Origin: Shewanella maritima
GTDB taxonomy: Bacteria; Pseudomonadota; Gammaproteobacteria; Enterobacterales; Shewanellaceae
Direction of reading: 5' to 3'
DNA length: 64,000 nt
NCBI RefSeq assembly: GCF_004295345.1
Contig: NZ_CP036200.1
Location: 3,845,501 to 3,909,500 of the forward strand
Shown here piece after piece: positions 35,080 to 42,391 of this stretch. A model generated the notes under the pieces. It ran no database searches. It had not been told where the DNA came from and saw only the letters and a list, made by a program, of their open reading frames with translations. Position numbers and translations under genes: made by a program. The first letter of the stretch is position 1; the number at the start of each line of letters is the position of its first letter.

Positions 35080-35153
35080 AAAGTCCATGAGAAAATTCTA
35101 ATAGACTTTAAAGGTCGCTGCAATTAATTTATGAGAAAAATCTAATGGACTTG
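35080..35153. promoter_or_regulatory. Duplicated dyad operator upstream of the RND operon
   Basis: A 30-bp palindrome (35080-35109) has arms AAAGTCCATGAGAA and TTCTAATAGACTTT, complementary at 12 of 14 positions. Forty-four bases farther (35131-35153) ATGAGAAAAATCTAATGGAC repeats its right part. The 44-bp offset is about four helical turns. The position, within 110 bp of the first gene, fits a repressor site; no regulator is encoded next to it. Confidence 0.6.
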
Positions 35154-35337
35154 TGAGTGATGATTGAAGATTTGGTTGTAGCGTATTGTTTTTATGAGAA
35201 TTTACAAAGGATTTGTTGTAGGTTCTATCAACAGAATAAGACTTAACTTATATAAACAATGACGAATCAAGGCATTGCTGAGAGCTGAGTTGATGAAAAG
35301 ATTTAACTGTTGCAGAAGATCTGCGGGGTAAAAAACA

Positions 35338-35368
35338 AAAAGCCGCTTGCGGTGGCAAGCGGCTTTTA
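35338..35368 (-). terminator. Terminator downstream of fadL
   Basis: AAAAGCCGCTTGC / GCAAGCGGCTTTT (35338-35350 with 35355-35367), 4-nt loop, A/T runs on both sides. Confidence 0.87.
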
Positions 35369-35391
35369 AATTCGATTTACTTAGCTATGAA

Positions 35392-36648
35392 TTAGAAGCT
35401 ATGGCTGTACTGAAGACCGAAGTAGTTGGCACCAGATTCTGTATAAGCGCTAGTTTGACCAACAAGTGCACTTGTTTCGATAACGTGAACTTTCTCGCCT
35501 TTCACTAGGGTGTAACCTAGGTCAATAGAAGACTTGTCGTTGATATGGTAGCTAGCACCAACCGAGTACCACATACGGTCTGAATCAGGGATAGACAGTG
35601 ATGAAATCTCACCTACTACACCTTGGTCACTTGCGATACCTGCGCGCAATGTCCAGTTGTCGCTAAGCTCGTAAGTACCGCCCACACTTAGGAACCAAGA
35701 GTCTTTCCAGTTGTATTGCTTGATTGCTGCTTCACCAACTAGGCCGTCACCACCAGTTACAGAGATTTTGTCAAACGCGCTCCACTGAGTCCACTGGGCT
35801 GTGTAGTGAATAGCGAACTTGTCAGTTAGCTTGTGGTAACCAGCAAGTTGTGCAATGTCAGCCATTGGAATTTCGATTTCGTCGAAGTTCTCTGGTGCAA
35901 CTAGTAGTGGGTTGTACATGATGTCGCCAGAGGCTTTCATGGTTGGGCTAAAGCGGTAGCTTAAGCCAATGCGGTTGTCATCGTTAAACTCGTAAGTTAG
36001 ACCAAGAATACCGCCAAATGCATAACCGTCTGCATCTACATCAACTAGGTTGATTGGCATAGCGCCTTGACCAAGGTTTACTTCACCATTTCGAGTCAGC
36101 TTACCTGAACCGCGAATGATATCGATACCCGCACCTAGGCTTAGGGCGTCGTTAATGCGGTAAGACACACTCGCATTTAGGTTAACTGTAGTGACTTCAG
36201 TGTTACCTAATAGATCGATAGGCGTGTTAACGTCTTGGTTGGCGTTAAGCGGTGATAAATCTGTACCGGTACCATAGTTACTAAATGCACCAAAACCAAA
36301 TGCAAACTTGTCGTTTACAGGCATGATGAAGTAACCGTTTGGAATGAACTTGCCGCTTGCAGCATTGTCTAGGCTACCTAGGTGGGTGTCGCCATACTGA
36401 ACGTCAGTGACTTCAACTTTAACATCTGCGTAGGTTGCGCCAACAGAAACGGTTGTCGAGTCAAATAGTGCCATTGCTGCAGGGTTGCGAGCAAGTACTG
36501 ATGCATTGTCTGCGATGACTGCGTCACCTGCCATAGCACGGCCTAGGCCAGTAGCTGATTGGCTGTTAAGCTGGAAACCAGCCGCGAAAGTTTGCGTGCT
36601 TGCTAATGTAATAGCAGCCGCAAGCAGAGTCTTGTTGAATTTGGTCAT
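35392..36648 (-). CDS. fadL: FadL-family long-chain fatty acid outer membrane transporter
   Basis: 418 residues from the ATG at 36648, giving a clear signal peptide (MTKFNKTLLAAAITLASTQTFAAG); the frame runs on to 36756 but those residues are not a signal peptide. The mature start GFQLNSQSATGLGRAMAGDAV with NPAAMALFDS is the conserved N-terminal hatch of FadL. It ends in the barrel-type strand ANYFGLQYSHSF. It takes up long-chain fatty acids that feed the acyl-CoA dehydrogenase and FadIJ elsewhere in the window. A FadR-like half-conserved site lies about 105 bp upstream. Confidence 0.92.
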   Translation of the reverse strand: MTKFNKTLLAAAITLASTQTFAAGFQLNSQSATGLGRAMAGDAVIADNASVLARNPAAMALFDSTTVSVGATYADVKVEVTDVQYGDTHLGSLDNAASGKFIPNGYFIMPVNDKFAFGFGAFSNYGTGTDLSPLNANQDVNTPIDLLGNTEVTTVNLNASVSYRINDALSLGAGIDIIRGSGKLTRNGEVNLGQGAMPINLVDVDADGYAFGGILGLTYEFNDDNRIGLSYRFSPTMKASGDIMYNPLLVAPENFDEIEIPMADIAQLAGYHKLTDKFAIHYTAQWTQWSAFDKISVTGGDGLVGEAAIKQYNWKDSWFLSVGGTYELSDNWTLRAGIASDQGVVGEISSLSIPDSDRMWYSVGASYHINDKSSIDLGYTLVKGEKVHVIETSALVGQTSAYTESGANYFGLQYSHSF

Positions 36649-36750
36649 GATACTTCTCACCGTTTTATAATAATGTGTCAGTCTGATTGCGTAGTCGCTT
36701 TGATGCTGACACTTTTTAATTGAGCGCATCTTAGGTAACCGCATTGACTC

Positions 36751-36768
36751 GATCAAGTCCGACCAGTG
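36751..36768. promoter_or_regulatory. FadR-like operator upstream of fadL
   Basis: The core GTCCGACCAGT matches the right arm and centre of the FadR consensus ACTGGTCNGACCAGT; the left arm (ATCAA) is poor. fadL is a known FadR target, and a better site lies before fadI. Confidence 0.42.
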
Positions 36769-37242
36769 GTTAATTTTGTTAAAATTCAGTTAATTAACTG
36801 AGGTAGATTGATTAAAAAATAAGTTCTAGTTTCAAACTACAATAAAATCTGACTTAAAACCGCGACTTACATGCGTAAGGCGATTTATGCCTCTGTTGAT
36901 AAAATGTGAACACAGGCTAAAATTCCAACAGTAAAAAAACGTAAAAATTTATTCTTAATTCTAGTGCTTTTACTCTAAACTCAATCACTTAGCGTATTGT
37001 AGCGAGTGCTGGTTTAATTTGGGCTTATAAAGGTGTGGCTGATATAGATGTGGCTAGATACAGGGTTAAGCAAGGTGTTGAAAGAGCTAATTTTCACTAT
37101 GTTCATCGACGTAAGTTGTTGCCTTCAATAGGTGAAATTACTATTGAGTTAGTACTTTGGCTGAACTCACCAGTACCAATTATCAATTGCCGCGATAGCT
37201 ATCCTAAGGATACCTGTATCTGGTTGCCCACAATGCAAAAAT

Positions 37243-37277
37243 AAAACGAGCGCTACTTAAGTAGCGCTCGTTTTTTT
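37243..37277 (-). terminator. Terminator downstream of putP
   Basis: AAAACGAGCGCTAC / GTAGCGCTCGTTTT (37243-37256 with 37261-37274), loop TTAA, T-runs on both strands. Confidence 0.85.
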
Positions 37278-37385
37278 AATTGTTAAGGTTTAAACAATCA
37301 AGGTATCAAACCTACAAGGTGCCAAATACGAGAGGTTCTATGTATCTGCACATATCAACATCTGGGTGTTAATCAGCTCCCGTAC

Positions 37386-38849
37386 CTAGTTATGCTGCTT
37401 CAATGATTCATTGAACTGGTTAAATGACTGACTCACCTGCTCATTAGCTGGAGACAGCTTACTTACAACAACACCCGCAAGGGTTGCTAGGATGAAGCCT
37501 GGAACAATCTCGTAAAGCTCAAAGATACCACCGCTTAGTTCTTTCCAAACCACCACAGTAATGGCACCAATTACAATGGTTGCCACAGCGCCGTTACGGC
37601 TGTAACCCTGCCAAAACAGTGCAAGTATGACCACTGGTCCAAATGCTGCGCCAAATCCTGCCCAGGCATAACTCACTAAGCTAAGTACGCTGCTTTGAGG
37701 GTCTAAGGCGATAATCACGGCGATAATTGCGATGGCAATTACGCCAAAACGCCCAACTAGCATCAGTTCTTTATTGCTAGCTTGTGGGCGGATCCATTTA
37801 CGGTACACATCTTCTGTGATCACGCTTGAGCAAACTAATAGCTGTGAGTCGATGGTGCTCATAATTGCTGACAGAATCGCTGCGATGAGGATACCGCCAA
37901 TCCAAGGGTTAAATGCTGCATGAGCCAAGTGAATAAATACGGTTTCTGGGTTTTCCAGTGCAGAGTCTGCAAAATACAAGGTACCAGCCAGACCGGTAGC
38001 CAATGCGCCGATTAGTGATACCACCATCCAGCTCATGGCTATACGGCGAGATACAGGAATATCTTTAGCGCTACCAATTGCCATAAAACGCGACAAAATA
38101 TGCGGTTGACCAAAGTAACCTAAGCCCCAGGCTAATAGTGAAACCAGACCTATGATGGTGGTTTCATCACTAATAAAGCTCAGCATCGCAGGGTCTAATT
38201 GAGTTAGGTTCTCTTGTACTTTGGGCTCTGAAAAGATGGCGACTGGCACGATTAACAAGGCGACCAGCATTAAACAACCCTGGAAAAAGTCAGTCCAGCT
38301 TACCGCAAAGAAACCGCCAACGAAGGTATATGCCACAATAATGACTGAACCAATGAGCAGGGCTAAGGTGTAATCAAGGCCAAAGACTTTTTCAAATAAA
38401 ATTGCGCCGCCGACCATGCCTGATGACGTGTAGAAGGTAAAAAATAGTAAGATTGTGATAGCAGCGACAACCTTTAATAGACCTTTGCTGTCATGGAAAC
38501 GATTCTCGAAAAAGTCGGGTAGGGTGAGGGCGTTGTCAGCTAGTTGGGTATAAATACGTAAGCGTTTTGCTACAAATAGCCAGTTAAGCCAGGCGCCAAA
38601 AACCAATCCAAAACCAATCCATGCTTCGCCTAAGCCACCTAGGTACACAGCGCCGGGTAATCCCAGCAATAACCAACCTGACATGTCAGATGCGCCAACG
38701 CTTAGTGCAGTTACCGCTGGACCCATTTGGCGGCCACCAAGGATGTAATCGTCAACAGTATCTGTCTTACGGTATGCCCAAAAGCCAATACCAATCATGA
38801 GGGCGAGATAACCAATAAAGGTTATAAGGATAGGCGCTTGAATTTCCAT
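37386..38849 (-). CDS. putP: Sodium/proline symporter
   Basis: 487 residues, 13 predicted transmembrane helices, sodium:solute symporter family. The start GYLALMIGIGFWAYRKTDTVDDYILGGRQMGP and ALSVGASDMSGWLLLGLPGA match PutP closely, including the Asp and Ser/Gly residues at the Na+ site. It imports proline for use as a carbon/nitrogen source or osmolyte. No putA lies beside it here. Single gene, with its own terminator. Confidence 0.92.
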   Translation of the reverse strand: MEIQAPILITFIGYLALMIGIGFWAYRKTDTVDDYILGGRQMGPAVTALSVGASDMSGWLLLGLPGAVYLGGLGEAWIGFGLVFGAWLNWLFVAKRLRIYTQLADNALTLPDFFENRFHDSKGLLKVVAAITILLFFTFYTSSGMVGGAILFEKVFGLDYTLALLIGSVIIVAYTFVGGFFAVSWTDFFQGCLMLVALLIVPVAIFSEPKVQENLTQLDPAMLSFISDETTIIGLVSLLAWGLGYFGQPHILSRFMAIGSAKDIPVSRRIAMSWMVVSLIGALATGLAGTLYFADSALENPETVFIHLAHAAFNPWIGGILIAAILSAIMSTIDSQLLVCSSVITEDVYRKWIRPQASNKELMLVGRFGVIAIAIIAVIIALDPQSSVLSLVSYAWAGFGAAFGPVVILALFWQGYSRNGAVATIVIGAITVVVWKELSGGIFELYEIVPGFILATLAGVVVSKLSPANEQVSQSFNQFNESLKQHN

Positions 38850-38936
38850 ATTGTTCTCGTTTTTGTGGGAATTGCTGCCATGCTAGCAGAAGTTAGTCGC
38901 AGTTCACACTTTTGCGCCAATAGGTGACATAAAAAC

Positions 38937-38964
38937 AAACAGCCGCTCAAGTGAGCGGCTGTTT
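38937..38964 (-). terminator. Terminator for the ECF sigma/anti-sigma operon
   Basis: AAACAGCCGCTC / GAGCGGCTGTTT (38937-38948 with 38953-38964). It lies upstream of putP and downstream of the anti-sigma gene, beyond the MITE copy B. Confidence 0.8.
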
Positions 38965-39000
38965 AATCGAGTTGACGTTATCAAGCTTTGTTTATGGCTT

Positions 39001-39162
39001 ATACCAATTGGGATAAATAAGTGATCAGAGGTTACGCAGGTAAAATCGCTTAGAACAAGGCGGAAATTGCAGCTAGCTAGTTGTTCTACCTACAAAATTT
39101 CTAACGAAGTTATAAGTGGTTTTAACCAGTAAGAATGATCAAATACTTGTGCTAATTGGTAT
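39001..39162. mobile_element. MITE-like repeat, copy B
   Basis: 162 bp bounded by ATACCAATTGG and GCTAATTGGTAT. It is an inverted copy of the element at 29597-29772. It abuts the 3' end of the anti-sigma gene; that gene's TAA stop (39164-39162) overlaps the last base of the element, so insertion may have altered its C-terminus. Confidence 0.72.
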
Positions 39163-39869
39163 TAAATGAAGGTTTGCTCAATCTCTTTTTGAACTTGCTT
39201 CAAGTCACTGCCTTGTTCGCCCACAAGTAACATGTATGCGTCGGCAGACTCAAAGCCCATACCTTGATACTTGTCATCAGCAAATTTCTCTTGCAGCTGC
39301 ATGCGATTTTCAACCGGTACTATAAACAAGGTCACTTTATTGCCTTGATTGTCATCCATTACCAAGTGCAATGATTTCACACCTTGAAAGTCACAAAAGG
39401 TGGTATAAAACACTCGCCCTGGTTGGTCGGTAAATTTGGTTTGCTCTAACCCTGAAATGCTTGCCAGCTTAAAGTTAATGTCGTTGAAATTAATATCACG
39501 CTCAGAAACCAATGCCTTTGGCTCATGGTACACATGGGCTATGGCATGATCACCCAGATTTACTGGAGTGAACTTCAACATGCTAAAGCTAAGGCCGACA
39601 ACAAATGCCACAGACGCAGCCATTGCCATTAGGTAGCGAGTACGCTTTTTCGTCTCTTGGTGAGTGTTAAGCTGCTGGCGCAAAATCAGCTTTTCAGCTA
39701 AATCGTCCGGCACATCAATATTAAGCGCAGCATCGAGTTTGGCATCGAGTGCTTTTAGGTCCTGAACTAGCTTGGCGTCGTCAGGGTTGTTATTTAGGTG
39801 CTCGATAAAGTCCTGTGATTGATCATTAGGATCACCATAGGCTTGGCGTCGAAATTGTAGATCATCCAT
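39162..39869 (-). CDS. Membrane-anchored anti-sigma factor (DUF3379)
   Basis: 235 residues: an N-terminal cytoplasmic part (1-77; DDLQFRRQAYGDPNDQS, DDLAEKLILRQQL), one transmembrane helix (about 80-99, YLMAMAASVAFVVGLSFSML) and a periplasmic domain (100-235; AHVYHEPKAL, FYTTFCDFQGVKSLHLVM). It overlaps the ECF sigma gene by 8 bases, the usual arrangement for a sigma/anti-sigma pair, and should hold that sigma factor inactive at the membrane. The stop codon lies in the terminal repeat of a MITE-like element. Trigger unknown. Confidence 0.87.
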   Translation of the reverse strand: MDDLQFRRQAYGDPNDQSQDFIEHLNNNPDDAKLVQDLKALDAKLDAALNIDVPDDLAEKLILRQQLNTHQETKKRTRYLMAMAASVAFVVGLSFSMLKFTPVNLGDHAIAHVYHEPKALVSERDINFNDINFKLASISGLEQTKFTDQPGRVFYTTFCDFQGVKSLHLVMDDNQGNKVTLFIVPVENRMQLQEKFADDKYQGMGFESADAYMLLVGEQGSDLKQVQKEIEQTFI

Positions 39870-40425
39870 TGGCTTTACCTCTTACTTCTGTTGGTTCTAG
39901 CGCATCTTTCAATTGGTTACGGGCTCTGAATAATCGAGTCATCACCGTATTTCGGTTAAGTTCTAACATCTGCGCGATTTCGTCTCCGCTAAAGCCACCA
40001 ATAAGCTGCAATAGCAAAGGTTCACGATATTCAATGTCAAGTTTACCAATTTGCTTACGCAACCAGTATTGCTCCGTTTGTTCCTCGTTAGTCGATGAAA
40101 ATACATCTTCGAGTTGTTCCTGCTCGACATCACTATAGTCAAATTGCTTGCGCTCGAAACGGCGAGCGTTTTCACGGCGCAAAATAGTGATTAACCAGGA
40201 CTTAGCCGCCTTGTCGTCTTTTAAAGAGTCTAAAGCACGCCAAGCCCTAAGAAAGGTTTCTTGAGTGATATCTTCTGCGACCTGTTTATCACCACAAAGC
40301 CAATAAGCGTAGCGGTAAATGTCGCCATGAAGTGCCCTGACAAGGCTATCGTATCGTCGTTGTTTACTTACCATGTCAGATAAGACCGAGGCATCTGTCT
40401 TTTTCTTTCGCAAACTATCGAACAT
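39862..40425 (-). CDS. ECF-type RNA polymerase sigma factor
   Basis: 187 residues with region 2 (YRYAYWLCGDKQVAEDITQETFLRAWRAL, about 32-60) and region 4 (LQLIGGFSGDEIAQMLELNRNTVMTRLFRARNQLKDAL, about 135-175). It lacks regions 1 and 3, as ECF sigmas do. Its gene overlaps the anti-sigma gene by 8 bases. A 13-bp periodic array occupies the upstream region (40567-40696). The regulon cannot be named. Confidence 0.9.
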   Translation of the reverse strand: MFDSLRKKKTDASVLSDMVSKQRRYDSLVRALHGDIYRYAYWLCGDKQVAEDITQETFLRAWRALDSLKDDKAAKSWLITILRRENARRFERKQFDYSDVEQEQLEDVFSSTNEEQTEQYWLRKQIGKLDIEYREPLLLQLIGGFSGDEIAQMLELNRNTVMTRLFRARNQLKDALEPTEVRGKANG

Positions 40426-40566
40426 TTTTTAATTATTTTAAAAGCAAGATGTTGGTTAGCTTAAAACGAAAGTGGTTAATAGCAAGTAAAACTTGTTAAA
40501 AGATACGGTGTGGGGCTGAGTATTTAAGAGGTTTAGGTACTTTGTAAAGAGTTCCCGCTATCGCAC

Positions 40567-40696
40567 GGAACTATCGTGAGGAACTAATACGAGAAACTAT
40601 CGTAAGTAACTACTGTGAGAAACTGTAGTCAGTAAGTTTATCAAACAGCTCTCACGAATAACTTTCTCGAATAACCTTTTCGAACAACTTTAGCAA
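40567..40696. repeat. Tandem 13-bp periodic array, ten degenerate units
   Basis: Ten consecutive 13-base units with an AACT core at the same place in most: ggAACTatcgtga, ggAACTaatacga, gaAACTatcgtaa, gtAACTactgtga, gaAACTgtagtca, and after two weaker units ataACTttctcga, ataACCttttcga, acaACTttagcaa. No unit matches exactly, but the phase is kept for 130 bp. The 13-base period does not fit a codon frame, so it is not protein-coding. Located between batD and the ECF sigma gene. Confidence 0.72.
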
Positions 40697-40725
40697 GCTA
40701 GCGTAAATTGGACTTACGCTAGCTT
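40695..40725 (-). terminator. Hairpin after the bat operon
   Basis: AAGCTAGCGTAA / TTACGCTAGCTT (40695-40706 with 40714-40725), loop of 7. No clear T-run on the minus strand, so it may be an attenuator or RNA-stabilising hairpin. Confidence 0.5.
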
Positions 40726-40765
40726 ACTCTTGTGTAAATGCTCTGCAAATGAGCAGTTAACGCGC

Positions 40766-42391
40766 TTAAGGGTTAAGCGGCGCGACGGCACTAGCAGTTA
40801 TGCGGCGCTCGCTAGACTTATAACCTTTTACTGCGTTAATCAGTTTTTGAGTATCAATACCTTGCGGCGTCGCTGAATACTTGGCTGCTTGCAGTTGTTC
40901 TATAGCGGCTTTTAGCTCTGGTGAAAGGGCGCTGATCTGATTTAGTGTCACAGGTTTGTCTTGCATGGCGCTAAAGTATTGTTGCAAGGCACGTAAAATC
41001 TGGCTGGCGTTTTGTTGCTTACAGGCTTTGGTCAGTGCCAGTAAATCAGCTTGACTGTGTTGCTCATTATCAAGTTTTGGAGGCGTAGCTGATGGTTGTT
41101 GCTTACGGGCATTGAGCCACAGTGCAGTGCTAATCAACCACATCAGGGCAAAGGTTGCACTTACCCAAGGCCAGTAACCAGCACTGACTTGCTCAGTTTG
41201 TACATTTGTAATTGGGGTCAATGGTGCTGAGGTATCACCCGCTTTAATGGTGACGACCTTTGCCGGAAGACGAGCATACTCTTGCTTATGAGTTTGTGGA
41301 TTCCACCAAGGCACCACAACTTCTGGCAAGGTAAATTCGCCTGCTTTGGTTGGCACAATAGCGGTGGCTATACTGTATTGCGAAACCACCTGACCCTGCC
41401 TAACAAATGAGTGGCGTACTGGCTTTTCAGGGTACGCTTTTAGGCCAGATGGCAAAGGCATGTCGATATCTGGAATACTTGAGTCATCACTGCCTGTTAC
41501 CGTGAGGGTAATGGTACGAGTGATTGGGCTACCTACACTAAAGTCGCCGTCGGTTGGCCACTCTTCTTGCAACACGGCAATATCTGCCACTAACCATTCA
41601 CCTTGATAGCTAGCTGGAGCAGACTTAATGTCAATTTGCATGTCATCTGCTTGGCTACGCATCGGTTTGCTTTCGTTAAAGCCAAACATACCACCGCGTC
41701 TTGGCGCTTCCACCAAAATGTCGCCGTTAAAGCTGGCGCCTTTGATCTCAAGTGGGCCCGGCAGATCAGCAATAATGCCGTAGGTACGTTCAATCACTCG
41801 AAAGCGGCGACCATTGATAATTTCTGTGCCGTCTGCATCTTCGCCAATTTGCTTTACCTGAGCACCCTCAACTTGTGGAGAGTTGATTGCACCGCGTTGC
41901 AACTCAGCAGCAAGGTACAGCTTCACTTTGTAGGTGATTAATTGGCCCACATAGGCAGAATCAACGCTTGCCGAAGCGCGAATAAATAAGTCTTGCACTT
42001 CATCAGTTTGCGTACCAGGTGAGGCGACTGTTAGCTCAATGGGTTGTGAGCTTACGCCATTGATGGTGAAAGCAGGAATGGTAACTTGGCCAGATTGCTT
42101 CGGTGATAAGATCACTTGCCAGCGAGTTTCTTTGCTGGTTTTAAAGTTAATCATTTTAGTGCTTCGACCAACGCTAGTGCGGTTAACGATAAAGTTGTCG
42201 AGCAAAATTGACGGGTCGAAAGCGCCAGCACTCAAGTCATCGTCAGCTGTTACCGTGAGTACAAAATATTCACCAACAACGGCTGGATTGCGGTCAACGC
42301 TTGCTTGTACTTGAGTGACAGCATGGGCTTGTAGGCTGATAAACAAACTGCCTGCAAATAACATCAGGCTTAAAACGATTCTGTTCACCAC
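40766..42391 (-). CDS. batD: BatD family protein
   Basis: 541 residues: signal peptide (FAGSLFISLQAHA), several immunoglobulin-like beta domains (VQASVDRNPAVVGEYFVLTVTA; YVGQLITYKVKLYL), then a transmembrane helix (YWPWVSATFALMWLISTALWL, about 405-428) and a cytoplasmic tail. BatD belongs to the Bacteroides aerotolerance operon type, whose molecular role is unsettled. Its start overlaps the upstream batB/C-like gene by 7 bases. Last gene of the cluster, followed by a hairpin. Confidence 0.87.
   Translation of the reverse strand: MVNRIVLSLMLFAGSLFISLQAHAVTQVQASVDRNPAVVGEYFVLTVTADDDLSAGAFDPSILLDNFIVNRTSVGRSTKMINFKTSKETRWQVILSPKQSGQVTIPAFTINGVSSQPIELTVASPGTQTDEVQDLFIRASASVDSAYVGQLITYKVKLYLAAELQRGAINSPQVEGAQVKQIGEDADGTEIINGRRFRVIERTYGIIADLPGPLEIKGASFNGDILVEAPRRGGMFGFNESKPMRSQADDMQIDIKSAPASYQGEWLVADIAVLQEEWPTDGDFSVGSPITRTITLTVTGSDDSSIPDIDMPLPSGLKAYPEKPVRHSFVRQGQVVSQYSIATAIVPTKAGEFTLPEVVVPWWNPQTHKQEYARLPAKVVTIKAGDTSAPLTPITNVQTEQVSAGYWPWVSATFALMWLISTALWLNARKQQPSATPPKLDNEQHSQADLLALTKACKQQNASQILRALQQYFSAMQDKPVTLNQISALSPELKAAIEQLQAAKYSATPQGIDTQKLINAVKGYKSSERRITASAVAPLNP

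Larger units (their letters stand above)
36649..37385. other. Intergenic region between fadL and putP
   Basis: 737 bp, A+T-rich. It holds the FadR-like site (36751-36768) near fadL and a bidirectional terminator (37243-37276) near putP. GTGTCAG (36675-36681) and CTGACAC (36706-36712) form an inverted repeat in the fadL leader. A 69-codon plus frame (37035-37244) starts with GTG, without ribosome-binding site, and ends at the terminator; I do not call it. Confidence 0.45.

Noticed and set aside
36675..36712. Inverted repeat GTGTCAG...CTGACAC in the fadL leader considered as an operator
   Set aside because: Arms are only 7 bases with a 24-base gap and match no regulator I know.
37035..37244. 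69-codon plus frame starting with GTG before the putP terminator
   Set aside because: No Shine-Dalgarno and no recognisable domain. The terminator after it is explained by putP on the other strand.
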